Of a stretch of 33,686 nt of DNA, positions 7,449 through 16,108 are shown in pieces. The notes below the pieces were generated by a model. That model was not told the origin of the DNA, did not search any database, and saw only the letters and a program-made list of their open reading frames with translations. Numbering within the stretch: position 1 is the stretch's first letter; each line of letters begins with the position of its first letter. A program made the position numbers and the translations under genes. The stretch is from SAR324 cluster bacterium. Its GTDB lineage: Bacteria; SAR324; NAC60-12. The DNA lies in assembly GCA_028282505.1 (NCBI GenBank), contig JANQHV010000272.1:1-33686 (forward strand). The letters run 5' to 3'.

Positions 7449-8615
7449 ATGAAAATAAAAATTTTTGACACTCTGCAGGAAATTTCTCCTCATTCCTGGT
7501 CACAACTGATTGGTCAGCACTTTCCATTTGCAGAATACCATTACCTATTGGCTATGGAAAAGGGACGCTGTGTGGGAAGGAAGGCGGGTTGGATTGCGAA
7601 ATACCTGACGGCTTGGGAAAATGAGCAGTTAATTGGTGCAATCTATTTTTATATAAAAGATAATAGTTATGGAGAATATATATTTGACTGGGGCTGGGCG
7701 AATGCTTATGCCGAAAACGGTTTTCACTATTACCCGAAACTGCTTTCTGCGGTCCCATTCACTCCAGCAACAGGTAATAAAATTTTAGTCCATCCTGATT
7801 CTAATTACGAAACTGTTAGTAACATCCTGTTAGAAACCATCTTGCAGTTCACATCAGAATGGCAGTGCAGCTCTCTGCATTTTTTATTCATTCCTGAAAT
7901 TGAAATTCCTGTCTTTGAACAGGCAGGTTTTTTGATACGTCATAGCCATCAATATCATTGGAAGAATCGCAATTATTCAGAATTTGATGAATTTTTGAAT
8001 GTATTGAAAGGAAAACGAAGAAAAGAGATTCTGCGAGAACGGCGAAAAGTTGAGGAGCATGGCATTGAAATTGAGGTATTGACTGGAGAACAATTGACTC
8101 TGGAGCATTGTCAGGTGATGTATGAATTTTACCTGTCAACTATTTATAAAAAAGGTGCAATTGACTACTTATCTTATGAATTCTTTGCAGATGTCTTCAC
8201 CCACATGAAAGAATACATTATTTTGATGCTGGCTAGGTCAGAAGATCGTTGGGTAGCCGGTTCCATCAATTACTACAAAGGGAACTGTCTTTATGGACGT
8301 TATTGGGGATGTCTGGAGGAATTCAAGCACCTGCATTTTGAATTGTGTTATTACCAAGCGATTGAATATGCCATTAAGCATGGTATTGAATTATTTGAAG
8401 CAGGAGCCCAAGGGCCTCATAAAATACAGAGAGGATTTTTGCCGGAAATGACTTACAGTGCTCATTGGATTGAACATCCAGGTTTTCGAGTTGCCATTTC
8501 TGATTTCTTAGAACGAGAGAAAATTGCTATCGCAACCAGTTTTCAGCACAGTGAAAAACACATGCCTTATCGAGTGGATCCATTAGATCTGACAAAAGCT
8601 CCTACAAACAGGTAA
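7449..8615 (+). CDS. COG3146/DUF482 GNAT-type acyltransferase
   Basis: 388-residue protein of the COG3146 family (DUF482), double-GNAT proteins related to FemAB-type peptidoglycan aminoacyltransferases. Diagnostic segments: SWSQLIGQHFPFAEYHYLLAME near the N-terminus, YGEYIFDWGWANAY, NRNYSEFDEFLNVLKGKRRKEILRERRKV in the middle, CLYGRYWGCLEEFKHLHFELCYYQAIEYAI, and ELFEAGAQGPHKIQRGFLP followed by YSAHWI. Enzymatic activity is not established for the family to my knowledge. It starts 20 bases after gcvH with a poor ribosome site and is probably read from the same transcript. It converges with the HD gene, with 6 bases between the stops. Confidence 0.9.
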   Translation: MKIKIFDTLQEISPHSWSQLIGQHFPFAEYHYLLAMEKGRCVGRKAGWIAKYLTAWENEQLIGAIYFYIKDNSYGEYIFDWGWANAYAENGFHYYPKLLSAVPFTPATGNKILVHPDSNYETVSNILLETILQFTSEWQCSSLHFLFIPEIEIPVFEQAGFLIRHSHQYHWKNRNYSEFDEFLNVLKGKRRKEILRERRKVEEHGIEIEVLTGEQLTLEHCQVMYEFYLSTIYKKGAIDYLSYEFFADVFTHMKEYIILMLARSEDRWVAGSINYYKGNCLYGRYWGCLEEFKHLHFELCYYQAIEYAIKHGIELFEAGAQGPHKIQRGFLPEMTYSAHWIEHPGFRVAISDFLEREKIAIATSFQHSEKHMPYRVDPLDLTKAPTNR

Positions 8616-8621
8616 CTGCTG

Positions 8622-9188
8622 TTACGGAAATACTCCCAACGCTTCTAGAAATTTATCAATGTCTTCCACTCCCCACTTTTGACAATATTGTTGTAAATTC
8701 ATTTTTTGTGTTACAAAAAATTCCTGAAGTAAGGCTTTTTGTGCAAGGTTGATGGTCTGAGCCTGTTGAATTTCATACATAAAAGCAATAATATCCAGTA
8801 TCTTCAAATCCACCTTCAATTCAGATGTTTCCTCCACGTTGAGACTTTCCAGGAAGGTATTTTGGATTTGGTCCAACTGTTGACGCAATGCTTCATTCTT
8901 GAGGGCCGGCAAGATATCTCCAGTAGCCGCTTCATGCAGATCATGGGTAAGCGCCATGACAATCAATTGATTGCGGGTTGTTTCTTCATAACCCCGAAAC
9001 TGGGCCCAGTATAAAGCTAAAAACGCTGTACAAAAACTATGCTTGCCCACATTCCAGTCACCAAACCCCGAAACCGCAAAAGCTCTGGGAATTTTAAACA
9101 AATTCATTACCACATCCAGATTCGGATTCTTCTGGATATTGGATAAATAGCCCTGTGGGGTTAAGATATCAATGGTATTGGTACTCAT
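8622..9188 (-). CDS. HD-domain phosphohydrolase, YfbR-like
   Basis: 188-residue HD-superfamily protein. The metal-binding residues are present: H50 in VGKHSF, H82-D83 in ALTHDLHEAATGDI, and probably D132 in KILDIIAFMYE. The TGDI after the HD pair is the hallmark of YfbR-type 5'-deoxynucleotidases, which hydrolyse dNMPs to nucleosides. The order GDWNVGKHSFCTAFLALYW also fits. Its ATG overlaps the stop of the upstream pseudokinase gene by four bases (9185-9188), implying translational coupling. Substrate is inferred from the family only. Confidence 0.85.
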   Translation of the reverse strand: MSTNTIDILTPQGYLSNIQKNPNLDVVMNLFKIPRAFAVSGFGDWNVGKHSFCTAFLALYWAQFRGYEETTRNQLIVMALTHDLHEAATGDILPALKNEALRQQLDQIQNTFLESLNVEETSELKVDLKILDIIAFMYEIQQAQTINLAQKALLQEFFVTQKMNLQQYCQKWGVEDIDKFLEALGVFP

Positions 9189-10132
9189 GATTTTTCTATT
9201 GGGAGAGTGACATCAAATCCAACAACTTCTTCTTGCTCATGATGGAATGATAAGGAACCGCCATGTTCCTCTATTATTTTCTTGGCATATAAGACGTCCA
9301 GACCCCATGCTTCTGTTTCTTCTAATGACTGATCTAAAAATGTCTCCATTTCAGCCTGTGGTGGTAAATTCCAGCTCTTTTCCCCGAATAAAGAAACACA
9401 TAATTGTTTGATACTGATGTCATAAATCAATTCTTCTCCTTGCTTCAAAGTAATACTGATTGTATCATCATCCGATAAACGGCTGACTTCTTTCAAGAGT
9501 ATCATAATGCTCTTGTGAAAAAGGGCTTGATCCACATAGATGGTTTTCGGAAGTCGGGATGAGGCATATAATTTTATCTTATCTTCTTTATCTTGTTGAG
9601 TGCGGGCAATATTTTTAAAAAAGGATAACAGTTCTACTTGTTTTTTCTCAGTGGAGACTTTTTCATCCAATTGTGCGGAGTGCTGATGCATTTTTTCAAC
9701 GCCTTTCACAACAGAAAGGCATTGCTCTAAGGTTTGTTGTACCTCTGAATCCTGAACACTGGAGATGAGTTGTTGTAAATCAGATGTCATTTGAGCAATG
9801 GGCTGCTGTAAATTATTAACAACATGTGGTAAGATTTTAGAGCGATGTTGAGCCGCTTTTTCTTTTTCCAGCAATGATTTGATTTGATGCTTTTTAATTT
9901 GCAACTGAATCTGTGGCTCCTGGGCAGAAAACACTTCCTGAAGAGACATTTCTTCGATGACAGGAGATGATTGTTCTTCTGCCACCTCTTCATATCGCAG
10001 AAGCTGATCTTTTAGTTGGGAAAGCTGATTTTTTAAATCGGCAATGATCTGATCCGATTCGTCAGGAAGAACTTGATCGGATTCTTCAACTTGTAAAGAT
10101 AGCTCAGTCTTTGCTATAATTTTGTTGGTCAT
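9185..10132 (-). CDS. Degenerate histidine-kinase-like protein
   Basis: About 315 residues, with no membrane segment. An acidic, coiled-coil N-terminal half (DLKNQLSQLKDQLLRYEEV) leads to a DHp-like helix LPHVVNNLQQPIAQM, where His and Pro match the H-box but Glu and Arg are lost. The GHKL region is decayed: the N-box asparagine is missing (MILLKEVSRLS) and no DxGxG is seen. Only the end is typical: GLDVLYAKKIIEEHGGSLSF then VGFDVTLP. I infer a pseudokinase or phosphotransfer scaffold. The start is the ATG at 10132; a TTG at 10138 is less likely. It is coupled to the HD gene by a 4-base overlap, suggesting a shared task. Confidence 0.75.
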   Translation of the reverse strand: MTNKIIAKTELSLQVEESDQVLPDESDQIIADLKNQLSQLKDQLLRYEEVAEEQSSPVIEEMSLQEVFSAQEPQIQLQIKKHQIKSLLEKEKAAQHRSKILPHVVNNLQQPIAQMTSDLQQLISSVQDSEVQQTLEQCLSVVKGVEKMHQHSAQLDEKVSTEKKQVELLSFFKNIARTQQDKEDKIKLYASSRLPKTIYVDQALFHKSIMILLKEVSRLSDDDTISITLKQGEELIYDISIKQLCVSLFGEKSWNLPPQAEMETFLDQSLEETEAWGLDVLYAKKIIEEHGGSLSFHHEQEEVVGFDVTLPIEKS

Positions 10133-10245
10133 ATTCAAACACCAGTGAAAAGAATGGAACTCTCAAATTGCTCTCATCAACATACCATCAGACGAGCAAC
10201 CCTTGGTCTTCATTCCTATTGACTACCCTATTTTTAAGGACATTC

Positions 10246-11094
10246 ATGAAAGAAGAGTTATTGCGGCAGCATACGATTGTGCAATGCTTTGCTTTAGGCT
10301 TTCGCATTTATAGAACTAATTTTATTCCAATATTTATCCTCTCTGCGACGCTTTTGATTCCACCAATCATCAGTAGTCTACTGAATTTAGAAATTGAGCA
10401 CATTTTATTTTTTCTCACAATCCGCCTGACAGAAGCAGCAATGACCCTTGGTGTCATTTCATTGATGTTTCAGTCTATTTTTCCTGCCATTGGAATTCTG
10501 AAGGGAACCCAAGCCCGTTTAGTCCTTGGTGCCATTCACGTCGGTATTTTACAATTTGTTTTTTTTCTGGTTGGGTCTATGTTTGCTGTACTGCCACTTC
10601 CTCTCAACGCCATCCTTTTCTTTTGTTTGATTGTGAGTGTTTTTGCATTTGCTCTAGCCCAGACAATATACATCATTGAGGAAGAAAGAGGATTTCGAGC
10701 GTTAGTTGCCAGCTACCGGCTGGTTCAGACTAATATGCCCAAAACGATTATGACCATCATCTTGCTGGGCACCATCAAATTAATCTTTTTCAGTATATTA
10801 TTCCTTTCCCTTTTACCGGATATTGAACTAAATCCAGCGGAAAATGCAGAAGTGGTTCCACAAATGTTGATTTTGTTACAGAATCCAGAAGTTTTGAGTG
10901 CGCTTCGCTGGTCACAATATATCGGATACTTATTGGTCTATCCATTTGCTGCCATCGTGATCGTATTGCTCTATATCGATCTTAAACTCAAACACTCTCA
11001 TCTTGAAGAAGTGTCATTACGTAGTCGGATTGCTCATTTATTACCAGATCCCGTGATGCCACCGCCCAGTAGTCCGGAAAATCTAGAGAATTGA
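10246..11094 (+). CDS. Multi-pass membrane protein, unknown function
   Basis: About 282 residues with some six hydrophobic segments: FIPIFILSATLLIPPIISSL, a glycine-rich stretch near residues 60-90, GILQFVFFLVGSMFAVL, LNAILFFCLIVSVFAFALA, TIMTIILLGTIKLIFFSIL, and YIGYLLVYPFAAIVIVLLYID near the C-terminus. A cytosolic-looking segment IIEEERGFRALVASYRLVQTN between helices resembles the repeat boundary in membrane proteins of the YciC/glycerophosphodiesterase-membrane-domain kind, but I do not claim the family. The start is the ATG at 10246, with aagga five bases upstream; a TTG at 10168 would add 26 residues and is unlikely. The stop lies 27 bases before the engB ATG. Confidence 0.8.
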   Translation: MKEELLRQHTIVQCFALGFRIYRTNFIPIFILSATLLIPPIISSLLNLEIEHILFFLTIRLTEAAMTLGVISLMFQSIFPAIGILKGTQARLVLGAIHVGILQFVFFLVGSMFAVLPLPLNAILFFCLIVSVFAFALAQTIYIIEEERGFRALVASYRLVQTNMPKTIMTIILLGTIKLIFFSILFLSLLPDIELNPAENAEVVPQMLILLQNPEVLSALRWSQYIGYLLVYPFAAIVIVLLYIDLKLKHSHLEEVSLRSRIAHLLPDPVMPPPSSPENLEN

Positions 11095-11121
11095 TATTTG
11101 TCAGTGAAGGTACCGTGTATC

Positions 11122-11700
11122 ATGAAAATCAAATCTACTGAGTTTGTGACCAGTGCCGTCAATAAAAAGCAATTCCCGATAGTGCAATATCCTGAAATTG
11201 CATTTGCTGGAAAATCGAATGTGGGGAAATCCTCTCTAATCAACTCTCTGCTAAATCGTAAAAATCTGGTCAAAACCAGTTCGACTCCTGGTAAAACCAG
11301 GATGATCAATTTTTTTTCGGTCAACGAAATTTTTTTTTTAGTCGATTTACCAGGATATGGCTTTGCTAAGGTATCCCGATCCATGCAAGTGCAATGGAAA
11401 CAACTGGTAGAATCTTATCTTTCGGATCGTTCTTCTCTGAGAGGGGTCATTCTCATTATCGATATCCGACATGGCCCCACATTACAAGACTTACAATTAC
11501 AAGAATGGTTGCAGTCTTATCGTATTCCGGTCTTAGTTGTTGCAAATAAAATAGATAAGCTGAAGAAAAGCCAGGTCGCTAAACATCTCCAGCAAATCCA
11601 GGTAAAGATGAATCTTCCGGAATTACCAATTTCACATTCTTCCACAAAGAAGATTGGACGTACGGAAATATGGCAAGTGCTTCAGTCTTGGTTATGTTAG
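11122..11700 (+). CDS. engB: Ribosome biogenesis GTPase EngB/YsxC
   Basis: TRAFAC-class GTPase needed for assembly of the 50S subunit. Motifs in order: G1 GKSNVGKSS (residues 30-38), the TPGKTRMINFF switch I region with conserved Thr, G3 DLPGYGFAKV, G4 NKID, and G5-like SHSSTKK. The 192-residue length is usual. I choose the ATG at 11122 (MKIKSTEFVTSAV), which matches family N-termini; a TTG at 11098 or GTG at 11104 would add residues that do not. A gaagg lies 11 bases upstream. Probably co-transcribed with the preceding membrane protein gene and possibly the kinase that follows 73 bases later. Confidence 0.95.
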   Translation: MKIKSTEFVTSAVNKKQFPIVQYPEIAFAGKSNVGKSSLINSLLNRKNLVKTSSTPGKTRMINFFSVNEIFFLVDLPGYGFAKVSRSMQVQWKQLVESYLSDRSSLRGVILIIDIRHGPTLQDLQLQEWLQSYRIPVLVVANKIDKLKKSQVAKHLQQIQVKMNLPELPISHSSTKKIGRTEIWQVLQSWLC

Positions 11701-11773
11701 CAGATCAGAGTTTTTGTGATCCAAAAACTTCACTGCTATACCACCTTCCATTTGCATCCACAAGGGAGAAATC

Positions 11774-13960
11774 ATGCAATCCTTGCACTCTAATTCTCGT
11801 ATTTGGCAGAAATTGAAATTCCTTCACAGATTTTCTCCTCAAATTCGGAATCGTCTTTTGGCGATTTTCGGACTGATGTGCTGTATTTTTTTCCTCATCT
11901 ATTTTGATATACAACAAGGCTTCACCAACTGGTCAAATATCAATTCCAAGCTTAGCATTTTTGTCGCAATCAATGTCAATATTGTTTTATTGGTCATTGT
12001 TTTTTATTTGATTCTTAAAAACTTGTTGAAGCTCATTTTTGAGCGAAACCGGCAAGTACTTGGAGTGAATCTAAAAACTAAATTGATCATTGCTTTCGTA
12101 CTCATCTCTTTTCCTGCTACATTTTCTCATTTATTTTCCACACTGCTGACTTATTCAACCCTGGAATCATGGTTGACCGGACAGAGAGAAAGTACTATCC
12201 AAAATGCTCAGAATGTTTCCAAAGCCTACTACCGTAACCTGAAAAATCTCATGGAGATGCAGGGATGGGTGGTTGAAAACACACTGCTCAACGACCCCCA
12301 AATTCTTGAGTCTGCTGAGGACTTCGACGCTATTGTTGCTCAAGGCAATACAGAGGGGGTTACCATTTATGCTCCAAATCGTGATCTGATTTTCCAGGAA
12401 TTGCGTACATACAAGGCTCAAAAATATTGGAAGCCTATGAATCCAATTGAATGGGAACAAATTGACAGTCAACCCAAGGTCTGGCTGTCAGAAGACTTAG
12501 GCAAACGTTTGATCTATCGCCATCTCCGTAATGTACAATGGGGAGGAGAACGTCGGATTCTTGAAATACTTTATGTCGATACCAAGCATATTACCAGTTC
12601 GCTCGACAGTTTGGATGAGCAAGAAATCAATACACAAATATTCTCCGAATCAGAAGAATTGATCAAAAATTATTATATCATTAGTTTACTGTTTATGATT
12701 CTTTTGATTGTCTTTGTTGCCACCTGGTTTGCCTTTTATCTGGCAAGAGGTTTTGTTCGTCCAATTGAACAACTCGCAGAAGCCACAGAACGAGTAGCAG
12801 AAGGAGAGCTAGGATATCAAGTCATTGCGGAGAAAGGAATGCCCTTGGATCGGGATTTTGGGCAGTTGGTTCATTCGTTCAATGCCATGAGTCAACAACT
12901 TCAAAATGGTCATCATGCTTTGGAGGAGCACAACCGATTTATGGAACTGGTCTTGGAAAATATCAAAACGGGGGTGATGTCGCTGGACATGAGTGGTCAT
13001 ATCAATGGACTGAATAAAGCAGCTGCCAATCTACTTCAATTGAAAACAATTCATTATCACAACATATATTATCGTAAAGTTCTGGATAAAGAATCACTGG
13101 ATTTATTTGAAGAGATGATGCTAGAAATCCAATCAGCACAAGCCAATACCATTTCTCGAGAATTAACTATTGTCAAAGCCGATAAACCCATCCATATTGA
13201 AGTCACCCTGCTCGTCTTAAAAAATAAAGAAGATCAACCAGAGGGTATGATTGTGGTCTATGAAAATGTGACTGAAATTCAAAAATTCCAGCGTGCACGT
13301 GCATGGCAGGATGTGGCACGTCGCATTGCACATGAAATTAAAAATCCGCTGACTCCTATTCAATTATCCGCACAGCGAATTCGACGAAAGTATCTGGATC
13401 AATTTGCCAATGTGGAAGTTTTGGATCAAGCAACCCAGACCATTATCAAAGAAGTGGAGGTACTTAAGAAAATGGTGAAGGAATTTTCCCAATTTGCCCG
13501 TCTCCCTGAATCAAATTTGCAACCTGATAACTTGAACGCCACTATTCAGGAAGCTATTCAACTTTATCGTAATGCAGTTGCTGAGCAAATTTCACTGGTT
13601 ACGAAACTGGACAATCAACTTCCCCGTTTTGCTCTGGATCATGAACAAATGAAACGGGTATTTATCAATTTGATCGACAATGCTATTGCAGCACTCGACG
13701 GCAATGGGAAGATCACCATTTCCACCCATTTTAATTCAGAACTGAAAATGGTACGAGTAGAAGTGACTGACACAGGGCCTGGGGTGCCTCCAGAATTGAT
13801 AAAACGTCTGTTTGAACCCTACACTACCACACAAAAGCATGGAACCGGTTTAGGCTTAAGCATTGCCTCTCAGATCATCGCAGATCATAATGGTTTTATC
13901 CGATATCAAAATATTGTATCTGGTGGTTCATGCTTCTCCATTGAGTTGCCGGTTACATAA
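11774..13960 (+). CDS. NtrY-like membrane sensor histidine kinase
   Basis: 728 residues. Three hydrophobic segments lie near residues 28-45, 60-90 and 103-128; an extracytoplasmic domain follows; a further helix is at about 297-320. Then come a HAMP domain (FVRPIEQLAEATERVAEGELGY), a PAS domain (about 390-490, ending VVYENVTEIQKFQRA), a DHp with phospho-acceptor H520 in RRIAHEIKNPLTPIQLSAQR, and a GHKL ATPase with NLIDNAIAAL, DTGPGVP, FEPYTTT and GTGLGLSI. WQDVARRIAHEIKNPLTPIQLSA is characteristic of NtrY, partner of the sigma-54 activator NtrX in nitrogen or redox control. No ntrX gene follows, so it is an orphan here. RBS ggagaaatc precedes the ATG. Confidence 0.92.
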   Translation: MQSLHSNSRIWQKLKFLHRFSPQIRNRLLAIFGLMCCIFFLIYFDIQQGFTNWSNINSKLSIFVAINVNIVLLVIVFYLILKNLLKLIFERNRQVLGVNLKTKLIIAFVLISFPATFSHLFSTLLTYSTLESWLTGQRESTIQNAQNVSKAYYRNLKNLMEMQGWVVENTLLNDPQILESAEDFDAIVAQGNTEGVTIYAPNRDLIFQELRTYKAQKYWKPMNPIEWEQIDSQPKVWLSEDLGKRLIYRHLRNVQWGGERRILEILYVDTKHITSSLDSLDEQEINTQIFSESEELIKNYYIISLLFMILLIVFVATWFAFYLARGFVRPIEQLAEATERVAEGELGYQVIAEKGMPLDRDFGQLVHSFNAMSQQLQNGHHALEEHNRFMELVLENIKTGVMSLDMSGHINGLNKAAANLLQLKTIHYHNIYYRKVLDKESLDLFEEMMLEIQSAQANTISRELTIVKADKPIHIEVTLLVLKNKEDQPEGMIVVYENVTEIQKFQRARAWQDVARRIAHEIKNPLTPIQLSAQRIRRKYLDQFANVEVLDQATQTIIKEVEVLKKMVKEFSQFARLPESNLQPDNLNATIQEAIQLYRNAVAEQISLVTKLDNQLPRFALDHEQMKRVFINLIDNAIAALDGNGKITISTHFNSELKMVRVEVTDTGPGVPPELIKRLFEPYTTTQKHGTGLGLSIASQIIADHNGFIRYQNIVSGGSCFSIELPVT

Positions 13961-14321
13961 TTTTTAAATTGTTCATAAAACAACTTGACGAAATGTTTTT
14001 TCATGGTAGATTATGTTCAACTTCTGAACATTGCCTCATTGTTAGACTATATCTGGCCGCGCAAAACTGAACGCACGGAGAGCCCAGTGGATACAGTCAT
14101 CTCGCTTACAATGGGGTGAGAAGCCCACAGAATCGGTATTTCAAAATCCTCCTTTGATCCATTAGATAGATTCCAGAGGGATTAGTCTGCTTTGATACGA
14201 TATCAATGCTTGCATAAATATTCCTTTGGATTTTGATCATACAAACCACAGTGGAACAACAGAAGGTTAGGATGACAGAGTCTTGAAAATCTCAATACTA
14301 TAAATGCTGTTGATATAATTT
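13961..14321. other. Noncoding gap with a possible tnpB/reRNA remnant
   Basis: No full gene is seen. The most structured part is 14040-14140, which contains gccgcgcaaaactgaacgc, cggagagccca and ggggtgagaagcccacagaatc. The promoter of the winged-helix gene probably lies at the right end: atgaca about 18 bases before tactat, with TATAAT close to the start codon at 14322. The promoter reading is weak. Confidence 0.4.
14003..14140 (+). pseudogene. Possible decayed tnpB 3' end with reRNA-like tail
   Basis: A 38-codon reading from 14003 to 14119 ends in a Pro/Thr/Glu-rich tail (WPRKTERTESPVDTVISL, then TMG and stop). The stop overlaps sequence ggggtgagaagcccacagaatc. IS200/IS605 elements often end with a low-complexity TnpB tail running into a structured reRNA whose 3' end carries a gaagccc-like motif before the transposon boundary. 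The resemblance is by pattern memory only. No TnpB zinc finger or catalytic domain remains. It could equally be an unrelated structured RNA. Confidence 0.3.
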
Positions 14322-14891
14322 ATGGATAATGAAGAGCTCCGAACATTAGCCCTATTCGAAAAAGTAGAAAAAAACCATAGCATCAATCAACGACAACTAG
14401 CAAAGGAGCTGGGGATTTCGTTAGGGTTGACCAATGCTTTCATTCAACGCGTTCTGCAAAAAGGATGGATGCGAGCACGCCAGGTCAGTCCCAGGCGATG
14501 GATTTATTTCTTAACCCCTCAGGGAGCTTTAGAAAAGAGTAGATTGACAGCAAGCTACTTGAAACGTTCGGTTCATTATTTCCAAGACTTGAAAAGAAGA
14601 GTGAATGATAAGTTAGAAGATCTCTCAGCTCAGGGTGTACAGGGTTTGCATATATATGGCAAAGGAGATTTAACAGAGGTCGTCTCTCTTTGTTTACCAC
14701 TATGGAATATTGAGTTACTGAGTATGATTCCTACTGAACATTTGTTTACTGAGGATGCAGATCTTCCGATCCTTCCCGAGTTGGATGCTCACGAACAGAT
14801 TTTGATTACAACCATTGAAAATACAGATCTTATCAAATCCCACCTAACTGCCAATAATTTTCGAGAAAAAGAACATTGGTCCTGCTTCTAA
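14322..14891 (+). CDS. Winged-helix MarR-type regulator, EPS-associated type
   Basis: 189 residues. The first 75 form a winged helix: ALFEKVEKNHSINQRQLAKELGISLGLTNAFIQRVLQKGWMRAR, then a wing WIYFLTPQGALEKSRLTASYLKRS. This layout (start with an ordered return to LAKELGISLG, then YxLTPxGxxEKxRLT) is that of MarR-like regulators found with exopolysaccharide genes. A second part of about 110 residues is unusual for that family: after a basic helix (DLKRRVNDKLEDL) comes GLHIYGKGDLTEVVSLCLPLWNIELLSM, resembling a Rossmann-like nucleotide or redox-sensing core. No polysaccharide genes are nearby. It converges with the M14 peptidase gene, 10 bases between stops. Confidence 0.8.
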   Translation: MDNEELRTLALFEKVEKNHSINQRQLAKELGISLGLTNAFIQRVLQKGWMRARQVSPRRWIYFLTPQGALEKSRLTASYLKRSVHYFQDLKRRVNDKLEDLSAQGVQGLHIYGKGDLTEVVSLCLPLWNIELLSMIPTEHLFTEDADLPILPELDAHEQILITTIENTDLIKSHLTANNFREKEHWSCF

Positions 14892-14901
14892 AAAATTAAC
14901 C

Positions 14902-16017
14902 TTAATTAATAGTATTGGGCTTAACAGGCACGATTTGGGCTGTTCGACGTTGATCGAGGATCACGTTAAAGGCATGAAACAGACTTTGTTTTAGAGTTTG
15001 AAAATAAAATTCAGACTTTGTGTAATCAGCACTTGGTAGCTCCAACGTGTAAATTGGAATTTTCCACTCTTTTCCATAACGTCCCAGGCTTCCCACAAAT
15101 GTGCGATAATTCAAAAATTTATAACGGCTTTCTTTGGAAAAGCGCACAGCCAATGCTTCTGCCTTTTTGAGGACAATACGTTGTTTTTGATTTGTTTTTG
15201 AAGAATCCAAATAATCCAAATCTAAAAAATTCATAGGTGCATGGATGGAAATCACTTTGTCTGGATTAAAACGCTGAACCAAATCAATCACAAATTGATT
15301 TTCTGGCTCTGAATTTGCTGTATTTCCTGGGTAACGTCGTTTATTGCTAGAATAACGATCGCGCCAGGATTTTAAGGCTTTAAAACGCCAGTCTTTGGTC
15401 GGTAAATTGCGGTTTAAGTCGACTTTGCGGGCATTTGTCCGAGTTTTGTATTTCTTCAAAAACCCATCTGGGTTGACGAGGGGGGCAATCACAACACGAT
15501 GATCTAATAATTCTGGTTGTTGATGTAAGAGTTGTAGCAATCGAAGACATTGGTAGGTCGTATTTTCGTCAGAATGAACACTGCATAACAATAAGGTAAC
15601 GGGTAATTGTTTTCCGACAACAGTGTAAATGAGAGGATTGCCATTAACTGATTGCATGTTGGCTTGCCAATCTTTTTCATGGCAACGAATATTTTTCCAT
15701 TGCAATTGGTCAAATTCCTGGTTCAACTTTTGACAAAAGGATTGAATAGAAATTTTAGCATTCTGGACTAACCGTTTTGTATACTGTAGGCTAATCCAAC
15801 CATGTTGATCATATAGAAATCGGATCTTACCCCACCCTTTCTGCTCTTGCAACACGATGAACTGCTCTCCTCGATACACTCTGCCTATCTTGTTACCTTC
15901 GGGCTGGTGGCGGACATTGAGGATATTTGTGTGCACCAAAATCGACTTTGCCCAAAGTACCCCTGCTTGAGAGCAAACAATCATCAAGAGCAAAAAGAAA
16001 ATTTTCATCCATTTCAT
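14902..16017 (-). CDS. Secreted SH3-M14 zinc peptidase, MpaA-like
   Basis: 371 residues. A signal peptide (MKIFFLLLMIVCSQAGVLWA) is followed by a bacterial SH3 domain (ILVHTNILNVRHQPEGNKIGRVYRGEQF, residues about 25-85) that probably binds the cell wall. The rest is an M14 carboxypeptidase of the MpaA kind: zinc ligands H148 and E151 in VHSDEN and H259 in SIHAP, substrate-binding NPDGF and TRTNARKVDLNRNLP, and catalytic E326 in TLELPS. Such enzymes trim murein peptides. The motif is HSDE instead of the usual HGDE. The start is the ATG at 16017 with aagg upstream; a TTG at 16050 is unlikely. It lies 91 bases downstream of folC on the same strand. Confidence 0.9.
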   Translation of the reverse strand: MKWMKIFFLLLMIVCSQAGVLWAKSILVHTNILNVRHQPEGNKIGRVYRGEQFIVLQEQKGWGKIRFLYDQHGWISLQYTKRLVQNAKISIQSFCQKLNQEFDQLQWKNIRCHEKDWQANMQSVNGNPLIYTVVGKQLPVTLLLCSVHSDENTTYQCLRLLQLLHQQPELLDHRVVIAPLVNPDGFLKKYKTRTNARKVDLNRNLPTKDWRFKALKSWRDRYSSNKRRYPGNTANSEPENQFVIDLVQRFNPDKVISIHAPMNFLDLDYLDSSKTNQKQRIVLKKAEALAVRFSKESRYKFLNYRTFVGSLGRYGKEWKIPIYTLELPSADYTKSEFYFQTLKQSLFHAFNVILDQRRTAQIVPVKPNTIN

Positions 16018-16108
16018 ATATGCCTTATTCCAGTCATTCTTTTTCTTCAAAAATCATATTATTTCTGTATACCTTATACGCTTTCAAATATGCAAGTGTT
16101 ACACCGGC

